A stretch of 64,000 nt of DNA, taken from Pammene aurita (lineage: Eukaryota > Arthropoda > Insecta > Lepidoptera > Tortricidae). Position numbers and translations under genes: made by a program. This document shows, in pieces, positions 46,299 to 57,452 of the stretch (position 1 is the stretch's first letter; each line of letters opens with the position of its first letter). The stretch spans positions 21,589,493 through 21,653,492 of the forward strand of contig OX352307.1 of assembly GCA_947086415.1 (NCBI GenBank). The letters run 5' to 3'. The notes under the pieces are model-generated. The model had not been told where the DNA came from, ran no database searches, and worked only from the letters and a program-made list of their open reading frames with translations.

Positions 46299-46509
46299 AT
46301 CATGAGTATTATTTTCTCTAAGCTCAAACTATATAGACTTTTTGAAGTCTTTCCAAATAACTTAATAATTACTCCTTTTTTTGAATTCATTTCCCAAATT
46401 TTATCCACAAATAATAAAATCATTTCAGTTCTTGAATGACGACTAACTGACATACTTTTATTTCTTTTTTTTATATTTCACTTTATAATTCTGTAAAGAG
46501 GTTCTAAAC

Positions 46510-47997
46510 CTAATAATGGGCCTCATTATAGCATGGGAGACAAAATACTTTATTACACGTTATACATTCTGTTTGTACTTGTTTCGCCCCTTTTCGGGCC
46601 ATGTTAGCAGTCTTTTGTTCAGCAATTTTTTTGTAGCAACCAGTGCAGCGTCTTTGCACTATTTTACCATCGAGTTTTCGTGGAATAATCGTCAATTTAT
46701 GAGTTATATTCAGCAGTGGCCGTGATGGTGAGGGATCTCGTACATTTAACAACTTTTCCACTATAATTTCTTGACCTTTTGTAACGTTCATTATATTATT
46801 GGTATTACTTATTTCCTTGAATATGATTATTGAATTAACAACTGTAATCGAAAGGAGATCCGTTGCGATTTTTTTGTACCATCTGCTCGTCTTGCGTACC
46901 GGTGAATTATAACTTGACAGTTGATCAGACAAGTCTATTCCCAATTTGGTTTTGTTATAGTCCAAGATCATTTTGGGTTTCAGGATTGGTCTGAAAGCTT
47001 TTGACATTTCCATCTCCTTACCATGGCAAGTTGACAGCATGAGCACGTCTCTTTTATCATGCCACTTCAGGACAGTCATATTACTATTTTGCAAGACGGC
47101 CACTTCAAGGTTGGGACCTTCAATTTGGCCTTTACAACCTCTTTTGGTAGATTTCGTCTATTCGGTCGAATAGTGCCACACAAATCAGTGTTTCGCTCTT
47201 TTAAATATTTCGCTAATGATACACTGGTGTAATAGTTGTCTGTCACAATTAATCTCCCTTCGTTAAGTAGACCTTGTCCTAGTTGTATAACCAGCGAACC
47301 AGTTTTATAGTACAGGTCCTGGAGTATAAATTTTCTTAAAGTTTGAAATTATTTTGTCAATTAATGGTTGTATTTTATACAGACGACCTTCATCGTGATT
47401 CATGTTATCGACGAAATGCCAGCATTTAAATATCAAAACAAACCTATTATAGGACATTTCAATTTCGTGAAATAATGGATGATAGTAGATTTTTTTATTT
47501 TTCCAATAAGATTCTATCGTTGGAAACGGAATCAATCCAGTTAATAATATTATGCCCAAAAATGAGCACATTTCAGTCCTTGTCACCTGTGTCCATCTCT
47601 TTATACGAACAAAAATCCGATGATTGTCTTGTTGCAAAGTTTGGCTTGCGTAAGTGTTTGTTTCCGTGACCATGAAATCAATAACATCATCAGTTATAAT
47701 TTGAAAAAAAATAGTGCACAAATCAGTATTTGCATCAAAAAGATAATTTTGACGTTTATCCAAAACAAAACCTGTAAAATCATTCCTTTCTAAAAGCCGT
47801 ACATGCAAGTTCCAAGTGTCAGACGTCGTTATATTTTCTTCGACAACTTCACTATCATTTATAAAATCATAAATTTTATCAATAGTCTCTTCTGGTCCAT
47901 CAATTTGAATATTTTGTAATCGTTCTATGACCTCATCTTCACCGTCACTGTCTTCTAATATTCGCACTAAATCATCGTCTGATACAATTTTAGACAT
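46510..47997 (-). pseudogene. piggyBac-like transposase, internally deleted
   Basis: The minus-strand ATG at 47997 opens an acidic N-terminus (DDLVRILEDSDGEDEV). The piggyBac core follows: FLGIILLTGLIPFPTIESYW, then YTPG near 47316. The frame then skips: LLNEGRLIVTDNYYTSVSLA (about 47250) lies in another frame, and DVLMLSTCHG, MILDYNKTKLGIDLSDQL and the C-terminal zinc finger (CTGCYKKI ... CITCNKVFCLPCYNEAHY) lie in a third. Between YTPG and GLLNEG the usual stretch with the first catalytic Asp (IDESM region) is missing. So there is an internal deletion plus a frameshift near 47115. The terminal repeats and TTAA duplication could not be placed. It cannot encode active transposase. Confidence 0.9.
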
Positions 47998-47999
47998 AT

Positions 48000-48814
48000 T
48001 TGACTAGTACCACAAAGGGAAAATGAACAAAAAATTTACCCGCATATTCCAAATTCTCTGATAATTGCACTCGAATAACTATCATGGAAATCTAAAACAC
48101 ACTGTCAATGTCATGCCATTGCAGTTTACTTAAAATAGTTCCTCATCCGTTTTCCTCATACAATAAGGTTGTCTATCAAATAGACCGCTAAGTACTAACT
48201 GAAAGATTAGCGTGTATTGATCATGATTTCTCGAGTGGTTTAACGTTTTTGAACAACACTATTGGCCAGTAGTACGTACTCAGACGTCCGTGCATTACAT
48301 ATAATGCATTTTTTTAAACTATCTGATCGCTACCCTGGGAGTCTATAAACGAAATTTCCCTTATCTAAAATTCGTAACGTGACCTCATATTATCTTCAAA
48401 ATATGATATTAATATTGGACATTTGGTGTTGGGGTACTAAATATCCTTGGGACAGTTAAAGTGTTAATATGAAACGTTTACGTAATCGACGACTTCTTGT
48501 ATGACCACCACTTTATGGTAAATAGATCATGGAATAAGTAAGTATAGAAATTAGTTTTCTTTATTTGTGACAAGGTTTCCATACATAGCAGTATCAATCT
48601 TTCACTAGTTTATTTTGATATCAAACCAGATAAAAATAGTCGTTTTTTCATTTTTTAACAGATCATACAGCGTAACTTAGAGGTATTTACCTTTATTATT
48701 CTAAAGTATGTATCGCACACCAGAAATGGATGTTTGTTATTGGCTAACAATCAATTAGCTGTTGTTTATTTCCTTGGTTGCAATCAAGAAGTTGAGTCTC
48801 GATAATATATGATA
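48000..48814. other. 5' flank of the piggyBac remnant, otherwise unassigned
   Basis: Contains one copy of the 18-bp palindrome at 48291-48308. No gene recognised. Confidence 0.4.
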
Positions 48815-49332
48815 ACTAGCCTATTCCCGCGGCTTCGCCCGTGTACCATAAGTACTCAAAAAGGATACGATACCCATGTTGATTTTCAGACTTTGTGAGC
48901 ACATTTGCCCCTTTTAGGGGTTGAATTTTCAAAAAACCTGAAACACGTGTTTACTCATTTATTGTTAGGAATACTCCTGTGAAGTTTCGAATAAAATAGT
49001 TTAACAAATCTTGATTCGCCATACAAACTTTGGACCCCCATTTTACCCTTTTAGGGGTGAATTTTTAAAAATCCTTTCTTAGTGCATCCCTAGACCTTAT
49101 AAGAAACCTACGTGCCAAATTTTGAATTTCTAGAACCAGCGGTTTGGGCTGTGCGTTGATATGTCAGTCAGTCAGTCAGTCAGTCAGTCAGTCAGTCAGT
49201 CAGTCAGTCAGTCAGTCAGTCAGTCAGTCAGTCAGTCAGTCAGTCAGTCAGTCAGTCAGTCAGTCAGTCAGTCAGTCAGTCAGTCAGTCAATCAGTCAGT
49301 CAGTCAGTCAGCTTCTTCTTTTATATATTTAG
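48815..49332 (-). repeat. Helitron-like repeat, reverse, with (CAGT)n
   Basis: ACTAGCCTATTCCCGCGGCT at 48815 is the reverse of a CTAGT-ending Helitron-like 3' terminus. The body has degenerate CCCTTTTAGGGGT blocks at about 48910 and 49040. A (CAGT)n microsatellite spans 49162-49310. Confidence 0.55.
49162..49310. repeat. (CAGT)n microsatellite
   Basis: About 37 nearly perfect CAGT units. It has no stop codons in some frames and so produces spurious Ser-Val-Ser-Gln frames. Confidence 0.98.
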
Positions 49333-49569
49333 ATACAAATAAAAAGTCCTTATAGGGGTGGGCGTTTACACCTTTAAAGCTTAAATATAATATGAGATTT
49401 GTATAATGACTTTAACGTAAGCGCGCACCGCCATAGGGCCCTTTTGATTTGGATTATAAAAATTTCTAATCATAGATCATAATTATGTACTCGTACAAGC
49501 AAGTGTAATTAACTTGCAAACTGGAAGAAGTATGAACAAGAAGTAAATTGCACTAAGTTCTTTATTAAT

Positions 49570-52500
49570 CTACGCATTCACGTCAAAATTTGGTAAAAAT
49601 CGGTCCCAGCTGGAGATCTCAGTGTACAGACTCTCTCCTGGGCACTCCGTGTCGGTCACTTGACGGTGCCCTATTAGCTGGTAGGATGGAGAGATGAAGC
49701 CAGCCTTCACTCCCATGGCTATCAGGTCTTTGGCCGCTTGTAGGCTCCTGGGAGGCGGTAGATCCGCTGAAACAAAAAAGTTTATTAGTTGAAACATGTA
49801 CAATTGTATATGTACAGTCGTCATCACATGTACCTATCGGAGCGGCCAAGCTGATCACAAATATCTGAACACCACCCCTATTGTCAAGGCGATAAAGTGC
49901 ATGTTAAGATATTTTTGAATACCTTGCCCGCTCCGATATATTTGATGGCGACTGTACAGTAGGTTCCAAAAGTGCATACCTACATTATGAATGAATTCAT
50001 TGCTAAACGGGTACACAATTCTACAGCGGATAGTACATGTTAGTTGTAGATAGATTTTGTGTTTTCACCAAGCGTTAAGCGTTAAGATCGCACATTTACT
50101 ATAGTCGCTCTACTAAAGCACTCAGTCGCCTATTTAATAAAATAACAAGTTACAATTTGTAAGCGGAAGCGGAAGTCATAGTAATGTGTTAGAAAGAGAC
50201 TTGTAGCTATATGTATTAAATAGGCCTCTGGTCGCCCTTGTTTTCCAAAGCGCCACAAGGTTAGCGAATTAAGGTAAATACGTCTTAACTAATCTAGCTA
50301 AAATAATGTTGACTTTGTGTGCTCGACTTGAAATTGGTGCTGTAGAATGCGACGTGCAAACTACAGGACACAGTTTATTTATTTATTTCAAGATAAAACT
50401 TAACTGGTAGGTTACATATTGTTTTCGCCAAACTGAGGACAGTTTGTTAGCGAATAGTGCGAATAAATAGTGTAAATAATACTAGCCTGCACAAGAAAAT
50501 AGATAGTCATGTTGATCCATTTTTATAACACGGATGATCTGTGAGTTTGAAAGCAGAATTTTTTACACAGATGTCACAGATCTTACAAAGGAGTTACAAT
50601 TACTCACAAACATAATCTCCTATGAAGACAATTCCTATACTCCGGTTGTTGACACCGACTGCGTGTGCGCCGATCACCGACCAGCCTCGTCCTTCGTACA
50701 CTGCACCATCACTGCCTATCGCGAAGCTGCAACAACATTTCATTGCCGTCATTTTCTGAGAATGTGGTCCTCAATTATTTAAAGATAAAATATATTTATT
50801 CTTCAATTTAGGCACATTACAATGCACTTATGAACTACAGAGAGAAAAAAAACTACCACCTGTTCTAACCCTTTAGAGAAGTATTATGACCGGCAAGAAC
50901 CTCGGCGGGACTTATTTTTTTCAAAACAGTAATACATTAGATCTTAAAGATACACAATAATGCGTAGTAATATAAGAAGACATATCAAAACAGCTTGAGA
51001 GACAGAGAATGTACCTATTGTTTAATAAAAAATAAAATAAAATCCAAATCTGACTGCTTCACAAAACGTTTGATATGCTTTCCTATCTGAACTGTGTCCT
51101 CTAAATGTAAGATAATTTTGTAGTAGTTTCTGGTTTGGGCCATGTATCTTTTTCCGTCATAATATAGTCCTCGACCAACCCTGTAATAACCTTTGGACAT
51201 TAAAGTTTTTTTTTCAAATATTTCTTAAGAGCGGGACATGATAAATTTAAAGCATCGACGGGTAACTTGTTATAATTGTAGTAGTCGTATCCGCAAAACA
51301 TATAAAAGTAATTTTGGTCAAGGTATTCACATTTATAACAAGTTACCCGTACAACACCGTACCGTAGTAGAATACACATTCTTTACAACAAAAATAACAT
51401 TGTCATAGATATTTGATCTACTCTTTAGATAAGCGAGCCGACTATCTTGTACCATATGAGACGCATTGTTTTGATCGATAAATCGATTGATCTACGATTG
51501 AGATTGCGAAAAATATAATTTACTGACATTTAAGCGATACCAGATAAATGATGTACCCTAGTTTATTATAGGACGGAGACATAAACTGATGAACCTTATC
51601 TTTATTGATACCTGATCGATTAGCTGATAAGATATGACGTTTGGTTAATAGATGCTTTATAAATTATAAAGCCTGTAACGTGTAACCTATAAAATACAAA
51701 GGACACTCTTTATTACAAAATTTACTAGAAATTTGTTCTGATTGTCCTTGGGTATATATGTATAAGTATGTATACTACCTTAACCTTTACACCATAACCA
51801 TTTGCTAGAATATCTTTCGCATTTATTACATATTCCAGGCGTTTATAAAACCTCTGAAACCGTCTTTATATCATCGTCGTTTAATTATTATTGTTATAAA
51901 TTAGTATGATAATATAAACATACAAGATGTTCCAAAACTGTTGGTGATCAGATCATATATGATATCGTATTTCGATTAGGAAAACGTATCTAGTAGAAAA
52001 AAATATTTGACGTCGTCCTTGTTCCTGGAGGCTATCTCATTCCTCCATAATGTTTTTTTATTCGTAATTTTTTTTTTAATTCTATACCAATTATACAACG
52101 TGTTACTTGAGCCACTAAAAAGCCCAGACACCCCAAGTGATTTTTATTATTGCTAATTAATCTAGAGTATTTATTTTTCAATCGGCTAATTATTTCGAAA
52201 GAATTCATATGATTATTAATAAAATTAATTTGTACTTAAAAAATTGCAATTCTATTCAATTGTTAACTCTACATTATTTGTGTGTCATGTCATGTCAACC
52301 TATCAACCTTTTTGGCAATTTGTATAACATGACAGAAGATGACATACTTTGACAATGAAAAACAAATTTGTCAAAGCTGCCAGCCATTATTAAATATTTA
52401 ACCTCTATCTCCTAACCTCTCAATAGATTGGTAAACTGTAGTATTAGAAACTTTTAGAGTCGACACGTAAAAATTGGAAAATTAACGAAAAAGTACGTTA

Positions 52501-55212
52501 AGAAATACTGCAATCCATTCCACTCTCGATTCTCAATAAACAGTTTTCAGGTTTTTAGTCTTGGAAGTAACACGTTGTATATGCCCCTACATAATGCACT
52601 TTCTATCAATCTTATAACATACTCGTCAGAGTTCTGCCTATAATACAAGGTGTAACAAAAATGCTGGTGATACTTTTAAGGTCATAAATGGTATCGTATT
52701 CTAATTATAAAAAGCTAAAAAAAAAAATTTTCGCGCGAAAAGAAATTTTGTATGGAGCGTTGGCCGACTGACCACTAAAATTTTTGTTACATCTATGTTG
52801 ATATTCTTCAGAATTTTTTGCAACAATACGTACTTGTATCCAATGTCACTCCATCCGTTGTCGACCTGATGGTAAGTCTGTACTCCCCGCATGGCGCTCT
52901 TGCATTCTTCAGCGTTGAAACACGCAGCAGGGATGTATGTGTGGTGAATAGTCACGTAATGAACGGGCAAACTAAGGAGGTCGACAGATATAGCGGGTTT
53001 GGCGCCCCAATCTTCTCTTGAATAGTATGGGAAGGATAGACGGTAACCTTATGATAAACAAAAACCATATTATTGATAACTCTTAAAAATGTATCAGTTA
53101 TCACTTTAAATAAAATTATTTTTTAGGGTTCCGTACCTCGAAAGGAAAAAAACGGAACCCTTATAGGATCACTTTGTTGTCCGTCTGTCTGTCTGTCTGT
53201 CAAGACCATTTTTCTCAGGAACGCGTGGAGGTATCAAGCTGAAATTTATATCAAATACTCAGGTCTACTGTCCCTTGGAGCTGTGAAAAAATCAGACTTC
53301 TAAGCCAACGCAATCAAAAGATACAGCCGTTTATACCGCAAATTTCAGCAAATTTTCGCTCGCAAGGGAATCAAAACCTACAGGGTACTTCCCGTGAACT
53401 TAGAATCTTGAAATTTGGTACGAAGCAACGTCTTATAGCACAGATAAAGGAAAAATTGCGAAAACCGTAAATTTTTAGTTACATCATATAATAAAAATAT
53501 TTTAAAGTTACTACCCCTATATACCTACAGGTTTGTACGGAAACCTCGGTGCGCGAGTCCGACTCGCACTTGGCCGGTTTTTTTGGTACATAGATAGGTG
53601 CAGTCACCGGCTATAATAGTAGATTGTACACCAAGGGGATAAAGCACTGTTTTATGTCACGGGCGCTATATTGAATCCTGAATGTAACGAAGGACTCCAG
53701 ATTTTACTCCCGAGCGCAGCGAGGGGGTTATGAGTTAATTCCCGAGCGAAGCGAGGGAATTAAGACTGAGTCCTGAGTGCAGTGAGGGGTTCAAGCGCGC
53801 CCGTGACAAAAACAGCTTTATCCCCGAGGAGTAGGTATACTCTACTTTTCTCACCTCTTGCGAGACAATAAAATAGCTAAGGCTACTAGAAACGGATTTT
53901 TATTAAAGTAAATCAAAAGTAAAAACCGGCCAAGTGCGTGTCGGACCACACATAGCAGGATTCCGTACCTTCAATGGAATAAGAACCAAACTAATACCAA
54001 AAGGTCGTATCTGATGCCTATGGAAAAAGTTTTTTGGAGATAACTCAAAAATGGCTAAACCAATAATGTTCAAAAAAAATTCCTAGAAAGTATATGATAA
54101 GGCGCATCTCCTCAATTTTTTTCATATTTTTTGGACTTACGGTTCAAAAGTTACAGGGGGGGGGGACAATTTTTCTGACTTTCGAAGCGATTATTTCAGA
54201 AAATATTCACTTAATCACAAAATGGTCAAAAAACCTCAGTGTTATTTTTAAAGACCTAACGATTTATGTGTCACATGTTGATATTTAGTCAAAAATATAA
54301 AAAATAAATTTTTTGTTACATGTATGGAGCCCCCCCTAAAAATTTTTTTTTTTCAAATTTAACTACATAACTGAGTAGCGGCATACAAAATACACCTTAT
54401 GTGTAAATTTTATTCAGATACGTCGTATAGTTTCCGAGTAAAATGGCTGTGACATACGGACGGACAGACATACCGACAGACATGACGAATCCATAAGGGT
54501 TCCGTTTTTTGCCATTTGGCTACGGAACCCTAAAAATTTATTCTTGATACATTAGTCCATTTTATTCTAATTTTATCTTCTATTTTTATAGCACCTGCAG
54601 TTTTACTCCGTATACTGCAGCGTCTTATGACACTCGCGGCATTTGTTTTAGGTATTTAAAATTGAGGTGGCCAGCACGATTTTCCGAATAAATTCGATTT
54701 TCAAATCAGCTCGACGCGGCGGCGCGGGCCCCGGCTGGCGTCGCGGGGCTGTGCACCGTGCGGACTTTATGAAATTAGACTTTAAGCACATAACAATAAG
54801 AGCTATGGGAAGTGAATTCACATTATTAACCAGCGGGTTATAATGAGATTAAGTACAACATTATAACCCGGCTAAAGCCAAGGGCTATAATGATTTGCTT
54901 TCGGTGAGGTTTGCATGATATATAATTTGGCATTGTCGAGCAGGTGGTGTGAAAAATCTTTTTACACTAAGGTTTCAAAAACAGGTGACACGCTCTTATG
55001 TCCCTACAAATAAGAGCGTGTCACATATTTTTGCGGCCTTCGCGTAGGAAGATAGTATTACCGGTGACTGTCCACAGCTTGATCTTTATGTGAATTTTTA
55101 TTTAGTCTGAATTCTCACCTTTGAAATTGCTGTTAATGGTAATCTTTTTATTGACTGGCAAGCTTGAAACGGTGGCAGCCAAACAGGCAAATATCACGAT
55201 GTATCCAGTCAT
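49570..55212 (-). CDS. Peptidoglycan recognition protein b (secreted, amidase type), complete
   Basis: Coding exons on the minus strand: 55212-55119, 53047-52834, 50726-50608 and 49766-49570 (94+214+119+197 = 624 nt, 207 residues). All introns are GT-AG and the phases agree. Residues 1-17 (MTGYIVIFACLAATVSS) form a signal peptide, so the product is predicted to be secreted. The PGRP/amidase_2 domain spans about 37-200. Zinc ligands are H66 (IHHT), H176 (IGHRQ) and C184 (TECPG); Y102 (DIGY) is the catalytic Tyr. C74 and C80 form the conserved disulfide pair. EGRGWSVIGAHAVG (114-127) and IGIVFIGDY (133-141) are family hallmarks. It should cleave muramoyl-L-alanine bonds in peptidoglycan. AATAAA lies 3 nt past the stop (49561-49566). 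Exon 3 has the same length and phase as in the paralog at 23753-23871. Confidence 0.95.
49813..49968. mobile_element. MITE with GTACAGTCG(T/C)CATCA ends
   Basis: GTACAGTCGTCATCA and TATCGGAGCGG at the left are inverted as CCGCTCCGATATATTTGATG and GCGACTGTAC at the right. It is a widespread lepidopteran foldback type. It lies in intron 3 of PGRP gene b. Confidence 0.8.
51254..51355. mobile_element. Short foldback element (~100 bp)
   Basis: GACGGGTAACTTGTTATAA at 51257 is mirrored by TTATAACAAGTTACCCGT near 51352. It lies in intron 2 of PGRP gene b. Confidence 0.75.
51360..52090. other. Intronic sequence, unassigned
   Basis: Part of intron 2 of PGRP gene b. A segment near 51925-52040 (CATACAAGATGTTCC ... 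GGTGATCAGATCATATATGA) resembles the segment at 52640-52760 and both look like MITE ends. No coding sequence. Confidence 0.4.
52094..52579. mobile_element. MITE with TACAACGTGTTAC ends (486 bp)
   Basis: TACAACGTGTTACTT at 52094 is inverted at 52565-52579, with further pairing (CTAAAAA / TTTTTAG). TA lies on both sides (52092-52093, 52580-52581). It fits a Tc1/mariner-type MITE. In intron 2 of PGRP gene b. Confidence 0.8.
53120..53584 (-). repeat. Family R repeat, reverse copy E
   Basis: Begins TTTTAGGGTTCCGTACCTCG, has a (TCTG)n tract at 53183-53200, and ends CACTTGGCCGGTTTTTTT. It lies in intron 1 of PGRP gene b. Confidence 0.9.
53921..54536 (+). repeat. Family R repeat, forward copy D
   Basis: Starts AAAAACCGGCCAAGTGCGTG and ends GGCTACGGAACCCTAAAAA; a divergent subfamily. 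It lies in intron 1 of PGRP gene b. Confidence 0.85.
54975..55074. mobile_element. Foldback MITE, partial copy
   Basis: GTGACACGCTCTTAT and ATAAGAGCGTGTCAC, then TTTTTGCGGCCTTCGCGTAG and ACCGGTGACTGT. It matches the complete copy at 55321-55458, but the left arm is truncated. Intron 1 of PGRP gene b. Confidence 0.8.
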
Positions 55213-55320
55213 TATTAAAGTAAAACTGAAGTAACTGAAAAATAAAGCACGTAAACATGTAAAATAACAAAATACTTTTTTTGAAATACCCTGTAATTTC
55301 TTTTTTTTTTTTCATTTAAG

Positions 55321-55458
55321 TACAGTCACCGGCAATAGTATCTTCCTACTTGAAGACCGCAAAAATATGTGACACGCTCTTATTTGTAGGGTCAAAAGAG
55401 CGTGTCACATATTTTTGCGGCCTTCGTGTAGGAAGATACTATTGCCGGTGACTGTACT
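55321..55458. mobile_element. Foldback MITE with TACAGTCACCGGCAATAGTA ends
   Basis: Arms of about 60 bp are almost perfectly complementary: TACAGTCACCGGCAATAGTA at 55321 and its inverse at 55439-55458. There is an inner ACACGCTCTTAT / ATAAGAGCGTGT-type stem. In the 5' intron of PGRP gene b, between the non-coding exon and the ATG exon. Confidence 0.9.
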
Positions 55459-55537
55459 TAGATGAAAACAAAGTAACAACAACACTTACAGCAACTCTAT
55501 ACCTACGTAATACATAAATATATCGAGTACTACTTAC

Positions 55538-55585
55538 CCTTCAAAGATTTGATTTTCCGTCCTCAACGCCGATCACACTCTTAAT
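55538..55585 (-). other. PGRP b 5' non-coding exon (predicted)
   Basis: On the minus strand the predicted start at about 55585 (TCATTA, initiator-like) is followed by about 48 nt ending at a consensus donor GTAAGT (55532-55537). The next exon would begin at 55225 after an AG acceptor, 13 nt before the ATG at 55212. Prediction from signals only. Confidence 0.6.
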
Positions 55586-55610
55586 GATATATATGCAAAG
55601 CACAATCGTG

Positions 55611-55620
55611 TTTATATATG
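55611..55620 (-). promoter_or_regulatory. TATA box of PGRP b
   Basis: On the minus strand the sequence is CATATATAAA. The first T of TATAAA (55616) lies 31 nt upstream of the A in the initiator-like TCATTA (55585), which is classic core promoter spacing. Confidence 0.65.
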
Positions 55621-55774
55621 TCGCACATTATGCGATAATAATATGATGAATTTCTTGAGATAATTCGGCGCGTCGAAGACATCAGTGACGGAGCGATTAC
55701 TTAGTCATCGGTGGTAAGATCCCTAAATGGGTTATGTAAACAGTCCTTTCAAACGACATGTTGGAGTCGTCACA

Positions 55775-55805
55775 AGAAACCCCCTAATTACACATTAGCT
55801 TATCA
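55775..55805 (-). promoter_or_regulatory. kappaB-like site next to a GATA site upstream of PGRP b
   Basis: On the minus strand GGGGGTTTCT (55775-55784) fits the insect kappaB consensus GGGRNYYYYY, and TGATAAG (55799-55805) fits WGATAR. They are 14 nt apart and about 190-220 nt upstream of the predicted start. Close kappaB/GATA pairs are a known feature of immune-inducible insect genes. Binding is inferred. Confidence 0.6.
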
Positions 55806-56214
55806 AAGTATAACAGGAGCTTTTCTTATAATAACTGATACTTTCTGCACTTAAAAAAGAGGAAATTGAAATACTTTTTTTTCCACATGCGAGCAAACCA
55901 ACGAACGAATGTAACCCGGATTATCTGATGTTCTCCTTTTTTGTTTTCCAGAAATATTGAACCCATATAATACCGAGAACCACAATCAGAACGCAGAAAT
56001 TTGCAGAGTAAATGGCGTTCTATACTTTTGCCAAAGAGAGAGTGAGTGAGTGAGAGAGAGAGAGAGAGATCGTTCTAAGGGAATTGCTATTCACATAGGA
56101 CCGACGTAAGGAAGAACCGAATAAGCGTGAAAGTTATGTGATTATAACCTTATTATCGTAGTTTTTGTGAATATAACCCTATTACCTTTTATTAATCTCT
56201 GTTTGGCCCAACGG

Positions 56215-56303
56215 TTAACTGGTAGAGAATGCCTTTCGGCATTAAGTTCGCCTTTTGTACTATTTTTTCATTGTGCAATAAAGTTTAAATAAATAAATAT
56301 AAC
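56215..56303 (+). mobile_element. LINE 3'-end fragment
   Basis: GAATGCCTTTCGGCATTAAG, CGCCTTTTGTAC, GTGCAATAAAGTTTAAATAA. It matches the 3' end of the LINE at 32168-33327 in the opposite orientation. Confidence 0.75.
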
Positions 56304-56358
56304 CGGAGTTGACGTGCCATATTTTCGGTTAATTTTGTTTGAGTCTGATGGTCTAAAC

Positions 56359-57452
56359 TGTAACGGGCCGCCGTCATCTCATCACCCGTTCAAATATTTA
56401 TAATTGTTAAATTATATTTTAGGTTTACTTTATATTTTTAGGAACCAAACTGCTTGGTTATATAGTGTATATCAGCCTTCTTACTTCTACTGTTGTCTAT
56501 GCCTTAGAAGAATGAATACTCTCAGAATTTCAAATTTAAAACCACTGACATTGGAGTTTGTTTACAACAACCGTCAAATTTATCAAGTATACAAGATCGT
56601 GTATTTATCAAGTATACAGAAAAATATTGCACCAGAAACCACTAGGATACGCATGTGCAGTAGGGATTACAGGCAGACTTCAGCCACAAGAAAGTTAAGT
56701 ACTTCTAGTCATATATGTAGTCTCACTAAAACCTTATGCTTGAAATACTATAATATCCCGCTTTACCAAAGTAATTTTATTTGATGTGTTTGTGTGTATT
56801 TTATGTTAAAGGCCCCCCCCCTGTGTCCCTAACTTCATTCCTTACTAATCTTTGAGTGCTAGAGTGGACTTTCTGCGAATCCGGTATTTCTGACCTTGTA
56901 ACTAGGCAAAACAACTATATATAGACAGCGGTAGTATAAGGATGATTCTTAGATGTGTCCTATATATACTTATTTAATAATGATAATGACAGCATTTCAC
57001 AGCGACAAGGTAGGTATTCTTCTAATGGGCCCATCAATTCTAGGTTTATGTTATGACATACAATACAAATAGCTAAAAGGACTGAGTAAAGACAAATCGA
57101 CACACTGAACGTATCCTCCCTACTTTAAGCTCATTGTTCTATACTTACTCGGACTAACTGACATCGTACAAAGACAATCTTCATGAAAATATTCCCATAT
57201 AGGTCTAGGGGTACTTAATGGCCGTTTGTCATACAATCTTTAAAAAACAGGAGGTCGATGAGGAAGCATGGTGAAGGACGGGCAGAGCACGGGCGAGCTT
57301 TCTTTACTGTGCTGAACCTGGTTATTTCAAACACAACGTAGAGGAATAGACGATCACTGGCCAATTCGAGAAGACTCACTATAAGGACATGAGGTAACTG
57401 GCGATAAGTTAGATTAAGCTAGGCTAGGGCTTCTCAGCCGGAGCTCGTTGCA
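56359..57452. repeat. LTR-like direct repeat, left copy (1,094 bp)
   Basis: Starts TGTAACGGGCCGCC and ends GAGCTCGTTGCA, i.e. TG...CA. It is almost identical to 62392-63485: about four differences over the first 1,070 bp by eye, then a diverged last 20 bp. AAAC lies immediately before it (56355-56358) and immediately after the right copy (63486-63489). A 126-codon open frame at 56404-56784 occurs in both copies and has no recognised domain; it probably is not a gene. Confidence 0.8.

Noticed and set aside
49162..49310. CRISPR-like or regulated repeat array
   Set aside because: Simple (CAGT)n without spacers; eukaryotic context.
49619..49858. Alternative minus-strand frame overlapping PGRP b exon 4
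   Set aside because: Out of frame with the conserved PGRP sequence and runs through the MITE and the acceptor site.
56404..56784. 126-codon protein present twice (also 62437-62817)
   Set aside because: Lies within the LTR-like repeats, so duplication is explained by the repeat; no recognisable domain.
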